64,000 nucleotides of DNA from DASXKD01 sp963806145 (GCA_963806145.1 CAWDXD010000008.1:70505-134504), one strand, 5' to 3'; shown: positions 41,845 through 51,384, counted from the first letter of the stretch. Made by a program: numbers and translations. The notes: generated by a model from the sequence alone, not told the origin.

Positions 41845-43928
41845 ATGACAGTCACGCACCCGCGGCAAGTCGGCCACACCGCCGCCGGCCCGGCGGCGGA
41901 GGCGCTGGCCCGCGCCAGGGATCACCTGCTCGGCCTGCAGCATGACCAGGGCTGGTGGCAGGGCGAACTGGAGACCAACGTCACCATGGATGCCGAGGAC
42001 CTGCTGCTACGGGAGTTCCTCGGTGTCCGGACCGCCGAGCAGACGCAGGCCGCGGCCCGGTGGATCGCCTCCCAGCAGCGCGACGACGGCACCTGGGCGA
42101 ACTTCTACGGCGGCCCCGGGGACCTGTCCACCACGGTGGAGGCCTACGTCGCGCTGCGGCTGGCCGGGCACGAGCCGCAGGCGCCGCACCTGGCCCGGGC
42201 GGCGGAGTGGGTCCGCGGCCAGGGCGGGATCCCGGCCACCCGGGTGTTCACCCGGATCTGGCTCGCCCTGTTCGGCGCATGGTCCTGGGACGACCTGCCG
42301 GTCATGCCACCGGAGCTGATCTACCTGCCGGCCTGGTTCCCGTTCAACATCTACGACTGGGCGTGCTGGGCGCGCCAGACCATCGTGCCGCTGACCATCG
42401 TCGGGGCATTCCGGCCAGCCACGCCACTTCCGTTCGGACTCAAAGAACTCTGGCCCGAGGGAGACCCGGGCACGTGCGCGGTGGGGGCCAGCGAGGTTGC
42501 CCCCCCGGGCTGGCACGGCCAAGGCCCCGTGACGGAGGAACGGGGCCTTGGGCCAGCGGCGGGCTCCGGGCCATCGGGGTCCGGGGTGTCCCCGGGTGAT
42601 GCCGTGTCCCCCCGGGCCAGCATCGGCCGCCGGGACCGGCCGAGGGATCCTGGCTGGGCCGCCGTGTTCGGCGGCCTCGACCGGGTGCTGCACGGCTACG
42701 AGCGGCACGCGCACCGGGCCGCGCCGGTGCGGGCGGTGCGCCGCGCCGCGATCCGCCGGTGCGCGGAGTGGATCATCGCCAGGCAGGAGGCCGACGGCTG
42801 CTGGGGTGGCATCCAGCCGCCGTGGGTGTACTCGCTGATCGCGCTGCGCCTGCTCGGCTACGACCTGGACCATCCGGTGATGCGGCGCGGCCTGGCCGGC
42901 CTGGACCGGTTCACCATCACCGAGGACACCCCCGAGGGCCCGGTGCGCCGGATGGAGGCCTGCCAGTCGCCGGTCTGGGACACCGTGCTGGCGATGATCG
43001 CGCTCGCCGACGCGGGCCTGCCCGCCGGCCACCCGGCCCTCGCCAGGGCCGCCGACTGGCTGCTCGACGAGGAGATCGCCGGGCCGGGGGACTGGCAGGT
43101 GCGCCGCAGGCCCTGGCACCCGGCGGCTGGGCCTTCGAGTTCGACAACGACAACTACGCTGACATCGACGACACCGCCGAGGTGGTGCTCGCGCTGCGCC
43201 GGGTGCGGGGGTCGGGGCCGGACGCGCGCCGCAGGGCCGCCCTCTCCCGCGGCCTGACCTGGATCGCCGGGATGGCGTCGGCGGACGGCGGCTGGGCGGC
43301 CTTCGACGCCGACAACACCTCACGGCTGGTGGCCAAGCTGCCGTTCTGCGACTTCGGCGCGGTCACCGACCCGCCCTCGGCGGATGTCACCGCGCATGTG
43401 GTGGAGGCGCTCGCCGCCGCGGGCCAGGCCGGCAGCCGGGCGGTCCGGCGCGGAGTGGTCTGGCTGCTGCGGGCGCAGGAGAGCGACGGCTCCTGGTTCG
43501 GCCGGTGGGGCGCCAACTACGTGTACGGGACCGGCGCGGTGGTGCCCGCGCTGATCGCCGCCGGGGTGCAGCCGGGCAAGCCGGCCATCCGCCGCGCGGT
43601 GGCCTGGCTGGAGCAGCATCAGAATCCTGACGGCGGCTGGGGCGAGGACATGCGCTCCTACGACGACCCGTCCCTGGCGGGCCGTGGCGCGTCCACCGCG
43701 TCGCAGACCGCGTGGGCGCTGCTTGCGCTGCTCGCGGCCGGCGGCGCCGGGCCGGCCGCCGACGCCGGGGTCCGCTGGCTGGCCGGGCACCAGCGAAGCG
43801 ACGGGACCTGGGACGAGCCGCAGTTCACCGGCACCGGGTTCCCGCGTGACTTCTACCTCAACTATCACCTGTACCGGCTCGTGTTCCCGGTCAGCGCGCT
43901 CGGCCGGTACCTGTCGGAGACGGCATGA
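41845..43928 (+). CDS. shc: Squalene-hopene cyclase, frameshifted, with insertion
   Basis: Cyclises squalene to hopene/hopanol in one step at the membrane. N-terminal QW-type repeats (HDQGWWQGELETNVTMDAED, WIASQQRDDGTWANFYGGPG) and FNIYDWACWARQTIVPLTIV are typical. The catalytic Asp motif is YADIDDTAEV. The frame breaks at 43103-43105: one C is missing, and adding it gives VRPQALAPGGWAFEF leading to the natural C terminus (TGFPRDFYLNYHLYRLVFPV) and stop 43926-43928, about 694 residues in all. The excess over the usual ~640 comes from roughly 50-60 residues encoded by a palindromic repeat at 42478-42622. Confidence 0.92.
42478..42622 (+). repeat. In-gene palindromic element, shc copy
   Basis: Stem-loop at 42517-42554: arms AAGGCCCCGT/ACGGGGCCTT, loop GACGGAGGA, outer GGCC/GGCC with one bulged base. 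It is the same element as in hpnE, with a compensated change at the stem base (C-G there, A-T here). The following block, CCGGGG-TGT-CCCCGG and then GTGTCCCCCCGGGCCAGCA, also matches the hpnE copy. It is translated in a different frame here (GPVTEERGLGP). Confidence 0.8.
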
Positions 43929-45466
43929 CCGCCCCCCCAGGCAAGCACCGCCCCCTGGTGGTGTGCTCCCCGTTGCGGCTGGAGGCCCTGGCGGTCCGGC
44001 GCGGGCTGCGCGCGGCCGGCCAGCTGGATGCCGGCACGGTCCGGGTGACCGGCTACGGCCCGGCGAGGTCCCGGCGGCAGGCGGCCGTCCTGGCCGGTGA
44101 GGAGTTCGGCGCGCTGGCCATCGCCGGGGTGGGCGGTGGCCTCACCGACGACCTGGTCCCCGGTGACCTGGTCGTCGGCACCGAGGTCCGGGACGCCCGC
44201 GGCACGAGCGTCCAGTGCCCGGCGGCGCCGCTGCTGGCCGGGGAACTGCGCCGGGCCGGGCTGCGCGTCCACGCCGGGCCGGTCGTCACCACCGACCGGC
44301 TGGCCGGCGGCGCGGCCCGGTATGCCCTGGCGGCCGGCGGGGCGCTGGCGGCCGACCTGGAGTCCGCCCCGCTGGCCGCGGCCGCACATGACCGGCCGGT
44401 GGCCGTGCTCCGCGCGGTGTCGGACACCCCCGCGCGGCCGCTGCTGCGCCCGGGGATCGTGACCGGCGGGCTGGCCGCGCTGCGGGCGCTGCGGGCCGCC
44501 AGCCCGGTGCTGGCCGCCTGGGCCGCCGCGGCCGGGCCGCGCCGGGTGCTGCTGGCCGGGCCGCGGTCCTTCTGCGCCGGGGTGGAGCGGGCCATCGACA
44601 TCGTGGAGAAGGTTCTCGACCAGCGCGGGGCGCCGGTGTACGTGCGCAAGCAGATCGTGCACAACACCCACGTCGTGGCCGACCTGGAACGGCGCGGAGC
44701 GGTGTTCGTGGACGAACTGTCCGAGGTCCCCGACGGGGCGTGCGTGGTCTTCTCCGCGCACGGGGTGTCCCCGGCGGTCCGCGAGGAGGCCGCCCGGCGC
44801 GGCCTGGACACCATCGACGCGACCTGCCCGCTGGTGGCGAAGGTGCACGCGGAGGCGCGCCGGTTCGCGGCCGACGGCTACCTGGTGGCGCTCATCGGGC
44901 ACGCCGGCCACGAGGAGGTCGAGGGCACCCTCGGCGAGGCGCCGGGGTCGATGGCCCTGGTGGAGAGCCCGGCCGACGTGGCCCGGCTGCGCCCGGCGGA
45001 CCCGGGCAAGGTCGCCTACCTGATGCAGACCACGCTTGCCGTGGACGAGGCGGCCGAGGTGGCCTCCGCGCTCACCGGGCGGTTCCCCGCTGCCCGGGCC
45101 CCGGGCAGCGACGACATCTGTTACGCCACCACCAACAGGCAGCAGGCCATCCGGGCCGTTGCCGCCGAGTCCGACCTGGTGCTGGTAGCCGGGTCGGCCA
45201 ACTCCTCCAACTCGGTGCGGCTGGTGGAAACGGCGCAGCGGGCCGGCACCCCCGCGCACCTCATCGACGGGCCGTCCGACATCCAGCTCGGCTGGCTGAC
45301 GGGCGTGTCCACGATCGGCCTGACCGCCGGCGCGTCGGCGCCGCCGGCCGTGGTCGACGACATCATCACCGCGCTGTCGGGCCTCGGTCCCGTGGAGGTC
45401 TCCGAGCGCGTCATCACCACCGAGAACATCCGGTTCAGCCTGCCCAAGGAGGTCCGGGCGCCATGA
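43925..45466 (+). CDS. hpnG-ispH: Fused hopanoid nucleosidase HpnG and IspH
   Basis: A 513-aa two-domain protein. Residues about 8-200 are a nucleoside-phosphorylase-like domain (LVVCSPLRLEALAVRRGLRA, AIAGVGGGLTDDLVPGDLVV, ADLESAPLAAAA), the HpnG type that removes adenine from adenosylhopane. Residues about 205-505 are a complete IspH, the [4Fe-4S] reductase of the last MEP-pathway step, with Cys ligands C217 (SFCAGVERAI), C301 (ATCPLVAKVH) and C399 (ICYATTNRQQ). No stop, start or gap separates the domains. The ATG overlaps the shc stop by 4 nt. Confidence 0.9.
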   Translation: MTAPPGKHRPLVVCSPLRLEALAVRRGLRAAGQLDAGTVRVTGYGPARSRRQAAVLAGEEFGALAIAGVGGGLTDDLVPGDLVVGTEVRDARGTSVQCPAAPLLAGELRRAGLRVHAGPVVTTDRLAGGAARYALAAGGALAADLESAPLAAAAHDRPVAVLRAVSDTPARPLLRPGIVTGGLAALRALRAASPVLAAWAAAAGPRRVLLAGPRSFCAGVERAIDIVEKVLDQRGAPVYVRKQIVHNTHVVADLERRGAVFVDELSEVPDGACVVFSAHGVSPAVREEAARRGLDTIDATCPLVAKVHAEARRFAADGYLVALIGHAGHEEVEGTLGEAPGSMALVESPADVARLRPADPGKVAYLMQTTLAVDEAAEVASALTGRFPAARAPGSDDICYATTNRQQAIRAVAAESDLVLVAGSANSSNSVRLVETAQRAGTPAHLIDGPSDIQLGWLTGVSTIGLTAGASAPPAVVDDIITALSGLGPVEVSERVITTENIRFSLPKEVRAP

Positions 45467-46467
45467 CCATGCCACTGCGACAGAGCCTGCGGATCGGGGC
45501 CTACCTGATGCGCCAGAAGCTGGCGCGCAAGGACAAGTTCCCCCTCCTGGTCGAGCTGGAGCCGCTGTTCGCGTGCAACCTCAAGTGCGCCGGCTGCGGG
45601 AAGATCCAGCAACCGCACACGCTGCTGAAGCAGCGAATGCCGGTGGACCAGGCGATCGGCGCGATCGAGGAGTGCGGCGCGCCGATGGTGTCCATCGCCG
45701 GCGGTGAGCCGCTCATGCACCCGCAGATCCATGAGATCGTCGCCGAGCTGATCAAGCGCAAGAAGTACGTGTTCCTCTGCACGAACGCACTGCTGATCCC
45801 CAAGCACATCGACAAGTTCACCCCATCGCGGTACTTCGCCTGGGCGGTGCACATCGACGGGCTGGCCGAGCGGCACGACGAGTCGGTCTGCAAGGAAGGG
45901 GTGTTCGACCAGGCGGTCGCCGCCATCAGGGAATGCCAGCGGCGCGGGTTCCGGGTCACCACGAACACCACGTTCTTCAACACCGACACCCCGCAGACCG
46001 TCATCGACGTGCTCAACTACCTCAACGACGATCTCGGCGTGGACGAGATGATGATCTCCCCGGCCTACGCGTACGAGAAGGCACCGGACCAGGAGCACTT
46101 CCTCGGCGTGACCGAGACCAGGGAACTGTTCCGCAAGGCGTTCGCCGACGGCAACCGGCAGCGCTGGCGGCTCAACCACTCCCCGCTGTTCCTGGACTTC
46201 CTGGAGGGCAACGCCGACTTCGGCTGCACCGCCTGGGGGATCCCGTCCTACTCACTGCTCGGCTGGCAGCGGCCGTGCTACCTGATGTCGGACGGGTATG
46301 TGAAGACGTACAAGGAGCTGATCGAGACCACCGACTGGGACGCGTACGGCCGCGGCAAGGACCCGCGGTGCGCGAACTGCATGGCGCACTGCGGCTACGA
46401 GCCGTCCGCGGTCCTGGCCACCATGGGCTCGCTGAAGCAGTCGCTGCGCGCGATGCGCGGCGTCTGA
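45463..46467 (+). CDS. hpnH: Adenosyl-hopene transferase HpnH (radical SAM)
   Basis: A 334-aa radical SAM enzyme that joins the 5'-deoxyadenosyl group to hopene, the first step towards C35 bacteriohopanepolyols. The cluster motif is C38-N-L-K-C42-A-G-C45, followed by MVSIAGGEPLMHPQIHEIVA and the C-terminal Cys-containing RCANCMAHCGYEPSAVLATM. Strong full-length match to HpnH. ATG 45463 overlaps the IspH stop by 4 nt with AAGGAGG 10 nt upstream. Last gene of the operon, followed by a hairpin. Confidence 0.96.
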   Translation: MTMPLRQSLRIGAYLMRQKLARKDKFPLLVELEPLFACNLKCAGCGKIQQPHTLLKQRMPVDQAIGAIEECGAPMVSIAGGEPLMHPQIHEIVAELIKRKKYVFLCTNALLIPKHIDKFTPSRYFAWAVHIDGLAERHDESVCKEGVFDQAVAAIRECQRRGFRVTTNTTFFNTDTPQTVIDVLNYLNDDLGVDEMMISPAYAYEKAPDQEHFLGVTETRELFRKAFADGNRQRWRLNHSPLFLDFLEGNADFGCTAWGIPSYSLLGWQRPCYLMSDGYVKTYKELIETTDWDAYGRGKDPRCANCMAHCGYEPSAVLATMGSLKQSLRAMRGV

Positions 46468-46473
46468 GGGCCG

Positions 46474-46502
46474 GCCGGGCCGCGCCCAGGCTCTGGCCCG
46501 GC
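46474..46502. terminator. Hairpin between hpnH and convergent phosphatase gene
   Basis: GCCGGGCC (46474-46481) and GGCCCGGC (46495-46502), perfect 8-bp arms with a 13-nt loop, filling the gap between two convergent stop codons. No U-tract. A probable bidirectional terminator of the hopanoid operon. Confidence 0.5.
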
Positions 46503-48524
46503 TCACTCCTCGTCCTTACGGGGGAAGGGCTGCTCGCACCAGACGACCTTGCCCGCGGGGATCCGGCGGGCGCCCCACCGGCCGGACAGCTTGCTGACGA
46601 TCTGCAGTCCCCGGCCGCACTCGTCATCCTTGGCCACGTGCTGGAGCTTGGGCAGCGCGGGTGAGCTGTCGAACACCTCGCACATCAGCGCGCCCTCCTT
46701 GATCAGCCGGAGCGTGACCGGGCCCTCGGCGTACCTGATCGCGTTCGTCACCAGCTCGGAGGCCAGCAGCTGGGTGGTGTCCACCATGCTGGCCAGGTCC
46801 CACTTCTCCAGCGGCTCGGCCACCAGGGACCGCGCCTCACGGGCTGCGGTCAGCTCACCGGTCAGCGCCCAGGACGCCTGGAGGCTGCCGTCGATCCGGG
46901 CGAGCCGGGCGATCAGCACGGCGATGTCGTCGCGGTGCTGATCGGAATAGGCGCCGGCCAGGATCGCCTTGCAGAGGTCGTCCATCGAGCCGGCCACCGA
47001 CTCGGCGTCGAACACGGACTGGAGCCGCTTCAGCCCGTCGTCGATGTCGCGGCCGCGGCTTTCCACCAGCCCGTCGGTGTAAAGGACGAACATGCTGCCG
47101 TCCTCGATCTCGAAGGTCCGGCTGGAGATCAGGCCCTCGCCCACGCCCAGCGGTGGCGCCGGGGATACGTCGAGGAACTCGCTGGTGCCGTCCGGGCGCA
47201 CCAGCAGCGGGGGCAGGTGCCCGGCGCAGGCGACCTCACAGGTGCCGTTCACCGCGTCGTAGGTGGCGTAGGCGCAGGTGGCGAAGTGCGGCTCGCGCTC
47301 GCCGATCTTCCGCATCAGCTCGTTGAGGTACTGCAGCGACTCGGCGGGGGACAGTTCCAGCATCGACAGGGTCTGGATGGCGGTGCGCAGCCGGCCCATC
47401 GTGACCGCCGCCCGGACACCGTGGCCGGCCACGTCGCCGACGACCAGGGCCACCCGCGCGCCCGGCATGTTGATCGACTCGTACCAGTCCCCGCCGACCT
47501 CGATGAGCGCGCTGCCGGGCAGGTACCGGTGCGTGACCTCCACCGAGGACGGCGCGGAAAGCCCGGTCGGCAGCAGGCTGCGCTGCAGGGTGAGCGCAGT
47601 GGCCCGCTCCCGGTTGTACCGCCTGGCGTTGTCGATGAAGATCGCCGCGCGCGAGGCGAACTCCATGCCGATCTCGGTGTCGTAGGCGTCGAAGGACCGG
47701 AAGCCCTTCCGCCGGTCGCACACGATGAAGCCCAGCGTGGAGCCGCGCGCGTTCAGCGGCAGCAGCAACATGGACGAGCCGGCGAGCAGCTTGCCCAAGG
47801 GCCGGCGGAGCCACGATTCGGCCATCTCGACCGCTTCGCTGGTGGTCATGGCGGGCTCGCGGACCGGCCGGCCGGTGTTCATGCACTCGGTGTACGGCGA
47901 TCCCGCCGGGTAGCGCAGCACCTCGCCGGTGGGGAACGTGGCGTCCCAGTCGGGGTTGCTGTCGTCGGTGGCGATGGCCATCCGGCGCAGCAGGTAAGAC
48001 CCGTCGTTCTGCGGTGCGGGCGGCTCGTCGGCCGCCACCAGGCTCTCCAGCAGCAGCAGGCCGGCCGCGTTGCCGAAGTGGGGGACCACGATGTTGATCA
48101 GCCCGCGGGCCATCTGGTCCAGGTCGAGGGTGGCCCCCATCTGCCGGAACGTCTCATCGAGCAGGGCGTGCCGCATCAGCGCGGGGTCAAGGAATTGCTC
48201 CACGCTGGGCGGTGGCATGCGCAGGATCGCCAGCGCCGACGGGCTCGCGTCGCTGTCGCCGTGCATCGGCTGCAGCGTGACCACGGTGTCGATGGGGTTG
48301 CTGCGCTGAGCCTTGAAGGTGAGCACCGCGGTCGCTTCGCGGCCTCCCTTGACCGCGTCCAGCAGGCTGTTGAGCGGTGTCCCTGTGGGGGAGTTGCCTA
48401 CCACCAGATCGCTCAGGTGCGTGCCGAGTAGCGAGCCGTTAGGCGGATCTAGGACTTCCTTCGCATTCCGGTCATGCTGAACTACCCGTCCGGCCGGATC
48501 TACCCCCAGGATCAGGGTCCGCAC
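46503..48524 (-). CDS. PAS-GAF-SpoIIE phosphatase with HATPase domain
   Basis: A 673-aa cytoplasmic sensor. Layout: PAS-like domain 1-105 (LILGVDPAGRVVQHDRNAKE), GAF about 130-300, SpoIIE PP2C phosphatase about 320-525 (GSALIEVGGDWYESINMPGA, LVVGDVAGHGVRAAVTMGRL, SMFVLYTDGLVESRGRDIDD) and an RsbW-type HATPase about 545-665 (ASELVTNAIRYAEGPVTLRL, GRGLQIVSKLSGRWG). It can in principle both phosphorylate and dephosphorylate anti-anti-sigma factors. GTG 48524 has no RBS; the frame is open about 20 codons further with PAS-like sequence but no better start. Confidence 0.9.
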   Translation of the reverse strand: MRTLILGVDPAGRVVQHDRNAKEVLDPPNGSLLGTHLSDLVVGNSPTGTPLNSLLDAVKGGREATAVLTFKAQRSNPIDTVVTLQPMHGDSDASPSALAILRMPPPSVEQFLDPALMRHALLDETFRQMGATLDLDQMARGLINIVVPHFGNAAGLLLLESLVAADEPPAPQNDGSYLLRRMAIATDDSNPDWDATFPTGEVLRYPAGSPYTECMNTGRPVREPAMTTSEAVEMAESWLRRPLGKLLAGSSMLLLPLNARGSTLGFIVCDRRKGFRSFDAYDTEIGMEFASRAAIFIDNARRYNRERATALTLQRSLLPTGLSAPSSVEVTHRYLPGSALIEVGGDWYESINMPGARVALVVGDVAGHGVRAAVTMGRLRTAIQTLSMLELSPAESLQYLNELMRKIGEREPHFATCAYATYDAVNGTCEVACAGHLPPLLVRPDGTSEFLDVSPAPPLGVGEGLISSRTFEIEDGSMFVLYTDGLVESRGRDIDDGLKRLQSVFDAESVAGSMDDLCKAILAGAYSDQHRDDIAVLIARLARIDGSLQASWALTGELTAAREARSLVAEPLEKWDLASMVDTTQLLASELVTNAIRYAEGPVTLRLIKEGALMCEVFDSSPALPKLQHVAKDDECGRGLQIVSKLSGRWGARRIPAGKVVWCEQPFPRKDEE

Positions 48525-48700
48525 GGATGTGTGGGATAGCAGCGTAGTGATCTTTGCACGATACCCGACATTGGCCCGCCCATTCCGGTGACCAGGGACG
48601 TTGCACTATGCCTAATAAGATACTTTTTGGCTCCGTTTGGCCGCCGGACCGTGTCGGGACGTGGTCCGGGAGATGTCTGACGTGTTACCGGGGCGGGCGG

Positions 48701-48706
48701 TAGGGT
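48701..48706 (+). promoter_or_regulatory. -10 element of the ribokinase gene
   Basis: TAGGGT, 31 nt before the rbsK ATG, fits TANNNT; an RBS (GAGGAGGGG) follows, so this transcript is leadered. The rest of the divergent region (48525-48700) has a less GC-rich patch around 48,600-48,635 that may hold the phosphatase promoter. Confidence 0.3.
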
Positions 48707-48737
48707 GCGTGCGGCCCGGTGCCCGGCGAGGAGGGGC

Positions 48738-49688
48738 ATGGCGCAGCGTCCTGTGGTGACCGTCCTGGGCAGCCTGAACACCGACATCTCGCTCCTCGTG
48801 CCGCATCTGCCCGGGCCCGGTGAAACCGTGCTCGCTTCGGCGGCCGCCACCTTCGGCGCGGGCGGCAAGGGAGCCAACCAGGCGGTTGCAGCCGCCCGGC
48901 TGGGCGCCGACGTGCGGATGGTGGGCTGTTGCGGGGACGACGGGTTCGGCGCCCGGCTGCAGGCCGGCCTCGCCGCCGAGGGGATCGGCGTGACGGGCCT
49001 GCGCGCGGTGCCCGGCGTGGCCTCGGGACTGGCCCTGATCACCGTGGACCCGGCCGGGGAGAACTCGATCGCGGTCGCCGCGGGCGCCAACGGGCTTGCC
49101 GGGGACGCGGAGGTGGCGGCCGCCCTCGCGCAGCCGTGCGACGTCCTGGTGCTTTCGGCGGAGATCCCCGCCGGCGTGCTCGGCGCCGCGCTCCGCCGGG
49201 CCCGGGCCGGCGGGGTCCGGACCGTGCTCAACCTGGCCCCGGTTCCCGGTGGAGCGGCCGGCCTGCTCGCCGAGTGCCCGGACTGGCTCGTGGTCAACGC
49301 GCAGGAGGGGGCGGCCCTGGCGGGGCGGCCGTATGCCCCGCCGGCGGACGAGGCGGCGCTGGGCCGGGACATCGCGGCGGGCCTGGCCGCGGGGCTCGGC
49401 GGGGGACATGTCGTGGTCACGCTGGGCGCGGCCGGAGCGGTGCTGGCCGGGCCGTCGGGGACGAGCGCCGTGCCCGGGTTCCGGGTGACCGCGGTGGACA
49501 CCGTGGGAGCCGGGGACGCGTTCGTGGGGGCCCTCGCCGTCGCACTGGCCAGCGGCCTTGACCCGGCCGCCGCGGTCACCGCCGCGTGCGCGGCCGGGGC
49601 GGCGGCGGCCACCCGCCGGGGAGCGCAGGCGGCCCTGCCCCGGCCCGCCGACGTGCTCGCGGCGACCGGGTTCTCCTGGCCCGCCTGA
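48738..49688 (+). CDS. rbsK: Ribokinase (PfkB family)
   Basis: A 316-aa sugar kinase that phosphorylates ribose at O5 with ATP. VTVLGSLNTDISLLVPHLPG and FGAGGKGANQAVAAARLGAD form the substrate region; DTVGAGDAFVGALAVALASG is the PfkB signature 2 with catalytic Asp. Length and motifs fit ribokinase better than other PfkB kinases, but adjacent ribose transport genes are absent, so free ribose from nucleoside turnover is a possible substrate. ATG 48738 follows GAGGAGGGG. Confidence 0.85.
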   Translation: MAQRPVVTVLGSLNTDISLLVPHLPGPGETVLASAAATFGAGGKGANQAVAAARLGADVRMVGCCGDDGFGARLQAGLAAEGIGVTGLRAVPGVASGLALITVDPAGENSIAVAAGANGLAGDAEVAAALAQPCDVLVLSAEIPAGVLGAALRRARAGGVRTVLNLAPVPGGAAGLLAECPDWLVVNAQEGAALAGRPYAPPADEAALGRDIAAGLAAGLGGGHVVVTLGAAGAVLAGPSGTSAVPGFRVTAVDTVGAGDAFVGALAVALASGLDPAAAVTAACAAGAAAATRRGAQAALPRPADVLAATGFSWPA

Positions 49689-49774
49689 GCGGGGCACGCC
49701 GGCGGCCGAGGGCACGGGGGCGCCGGCTAGCGTCCCTCTGGCCAGTCACCGAGGCCGTGCGGAAGGGAGTTCCC

Positions 49775-50338
49775 GTGCCTGAGGCCAGCGGGCCGATCAT
49801 CGAGCAGACGTCCACCCGGGTGGTCTACGAGACGTCGCACATGCGCCTGCGCGAGGACGGCATCCGCCGGCCGGACGGGTCGGCCGGGATCTACTCGTAT
49901 GTGGAGAAGCCTGACTTTGCCTTGATCATCCCGGTCGAGAACGACGGCTTCCACCTGGTCGAGCAGTACCGCTACCCGGTGCGGATGCGGTGCTGGGAAT
50001 TCCCGCAGGGCACCCTGCCCGGCATGGCCGTCGCCGACGACCCGGAGAAACTCGCGCGCGAGGAACTCCGCCAGGAAACCGGCATGACGGCCAGCGTGCT
50101 GCGCCACCTGGGCCACCTGCACTGCGCGCACGGGCTGGTCAGCCAGGGCTTCGACGTGTTCGTTGCGTCCGGCCTGACGCCCGGCACGCCGGAGCTGGAA
50201 CTCGAGGAGCAGGACCTGCGCTGCGAGTGGTTCGGCCGCGCGGAGGTGGAACGGATGATCCGCCGTGGCGGCATCACCGACGATTCCACGCTCGCCGCCT
50301 ACACCTTGTTCCTGCTGGCGGGGGAGAGCGCCGGCTGA
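49775..50338 (+). CDS. NUDIX hydrolase (ADP-ribose pyrophosphatase-like)
   Basis: A 187-aa NUDIX protein. The Nudix box reads GTLPGMAVADDPEKLAREEL, then RQETGM, with Gln at the first Glu of the usual EE pair, a variant that occurs in this family. IYSYVEKPDFALIIPVENDG and LVEQYRYPVRMRCWEFPQGT are typical of ADP-ribose or nucleoside-diphosphate-sugar pyrophosphatases. The GTG start has GGAAGGGA upstream; a -10-like TAGCGT is at 49728-49733. It ends 282 nt before the next gene; that gap shows nothing recognisable. Confidence 0.87.
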   Translation: MPEASGPIIEQTSTRVVYETSHMRLREDGIRRPDGSAGIYSYVEKPDFALIIPVENDGFHLVEQYRYPVRMRCWEFPQGTLPGMAVADDPEKLAREELRQETGMTASVLRHLGHLHCAHGLVSQGFDVFVASGLTPGTPELELEEQDLRCEWFGRAEVERMIRRGGITDDSTLAAYTLFLLAGESAG

Positions 50339-50619
50339 TCAGGAACGACGATGCCCCCGGGAGCTGATGCTCACGAGGGCGCCGTCCAAAGGTGCTGACG
50401 TGCGGTCGCCTCCTCGGCGAGTTGCGCCACGCGGCTCCAGCCGGACGGTATTCCGCGAAGGCTTATGTAGATGCGGCCCGGGGGATCCAAGCACGCCAGC
50501 GGATGTTCCTAACGCGGCCGCCCGGCACCCTATTCCGCGGCCTGCGCATTGATTCCGCCGTGGCCGCCGCACGCCGCGCGGGCGGGCCGGGCGTCGGTGC
50601 CCGGCCGTAGGATCGCGGG

Positions 50620-51312
50620 ATGAGCGACCTGAGCCGGGTGGCCGTGCTCGATGCCCTCGACGCGGCGTACCAGAACGTGACCGCCGTGGCCGGCGGGCTC
50701 GGCGAGGCGGACCTGATGCGCCCAAGCCGGTGCGCAGGCTGGGCCGTGGCGGACGTCCTCTACCACGAACTGCTCGACGCCCGCCGGGCGCTGCGCGCGT
50801 TCGCGAGCCCGGCGGGCGGGCCGCCGGACCGCGACGACGTGTCCTACTGGACCGACTACGCCCCGGACGGCGACCCCGCGGGCCATGCGCAGGAGTCGGC
50901 GGCGCACGCGCGTTATGTCCGGATCGCCGCGGCCGCGTACCCGCCCGGCGCGCTGGCCTGGGAGTGGTCGGAGACCTCGGCGGCCGCCTGCCGGGCCGGC
51001 CGGGCGTGCGAGCACCCTGCGGTGGCGACGCAGGGGCACGCGCTGACCGTGACCGATTTCGCCGCCACGCTCGCCGTCGAGGCCGCCGTGCACTACCTGG
51101 ACCTGACCGTGGCCCTGCCCGGTGCCCCGGCGCCGGAGCCGGCCTCGCTGGCACTGGTGCGGCGGGTCCTGGCCGGCCTGCTGGGTGCCCCGCTCCCGGC
51201 TGCCTGGGACGACGTCACCGCCGCCCTCAAGGGCACCGGCCGTGATCCGCTCACCGAGGCGGACCGCCAGTCCCTGGGCACCTCGGCCGGCAAGTTCCCC
51301 TTGTTCGCCTGA
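50620..51312 (+). CDS. Maleylpyruvate isomerase N-terminal (DinB-like) protein
   Basis: A 230-aa DinB-fold protein of the actinobacterial TIGR03083 type. SRCAGWAVADVLYHELLDAR (about 31-50) and EAAVHYLDLTVAL (about 151-163) carry the spaced His/Asp metal-ligand pattern. Relatives are mycothiol-dependent isomerases or S-transferases. ATG 50620 lies 6 nt after TAGGAT (50608-50613), indicating leaderless transcription. Confidence 0.85.
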   Translation: MSDLSRVAVLDALDAAYQNVTAVAGGLGEADLMRPSRCAGWAVADVLYHELLDARRALRAFASPAGGPPDRDDVSYWTDYAPDGDPAGHAQESAAHARYVRIAAAAYPPGALAWEWSETSAAACRAGRACEHPAVATQGHALTVTDFAATLAVEAAVHYLDLTVALPGAPAPEPASLALVRRVLAGLLGAPLPAAWDDVTAALKGTGRDPLTEADRQSLGTSAGKFPLFA

Positions 51313-51384
51313 CGCGCTTTCCTGGCGCCCTCGCGGCCGGGAAATCGGGGCGACCGCCGTGCACCATCTGAATAGGGTTGGCCG

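Noticed and set aside
50339..50619. Possible small gene or riboswitch in the gap after the NUDIX gene
   Set aside because: No conserved structure, RBS-linked frame or repeat could be supported; only the -10 of the next gene is clear.
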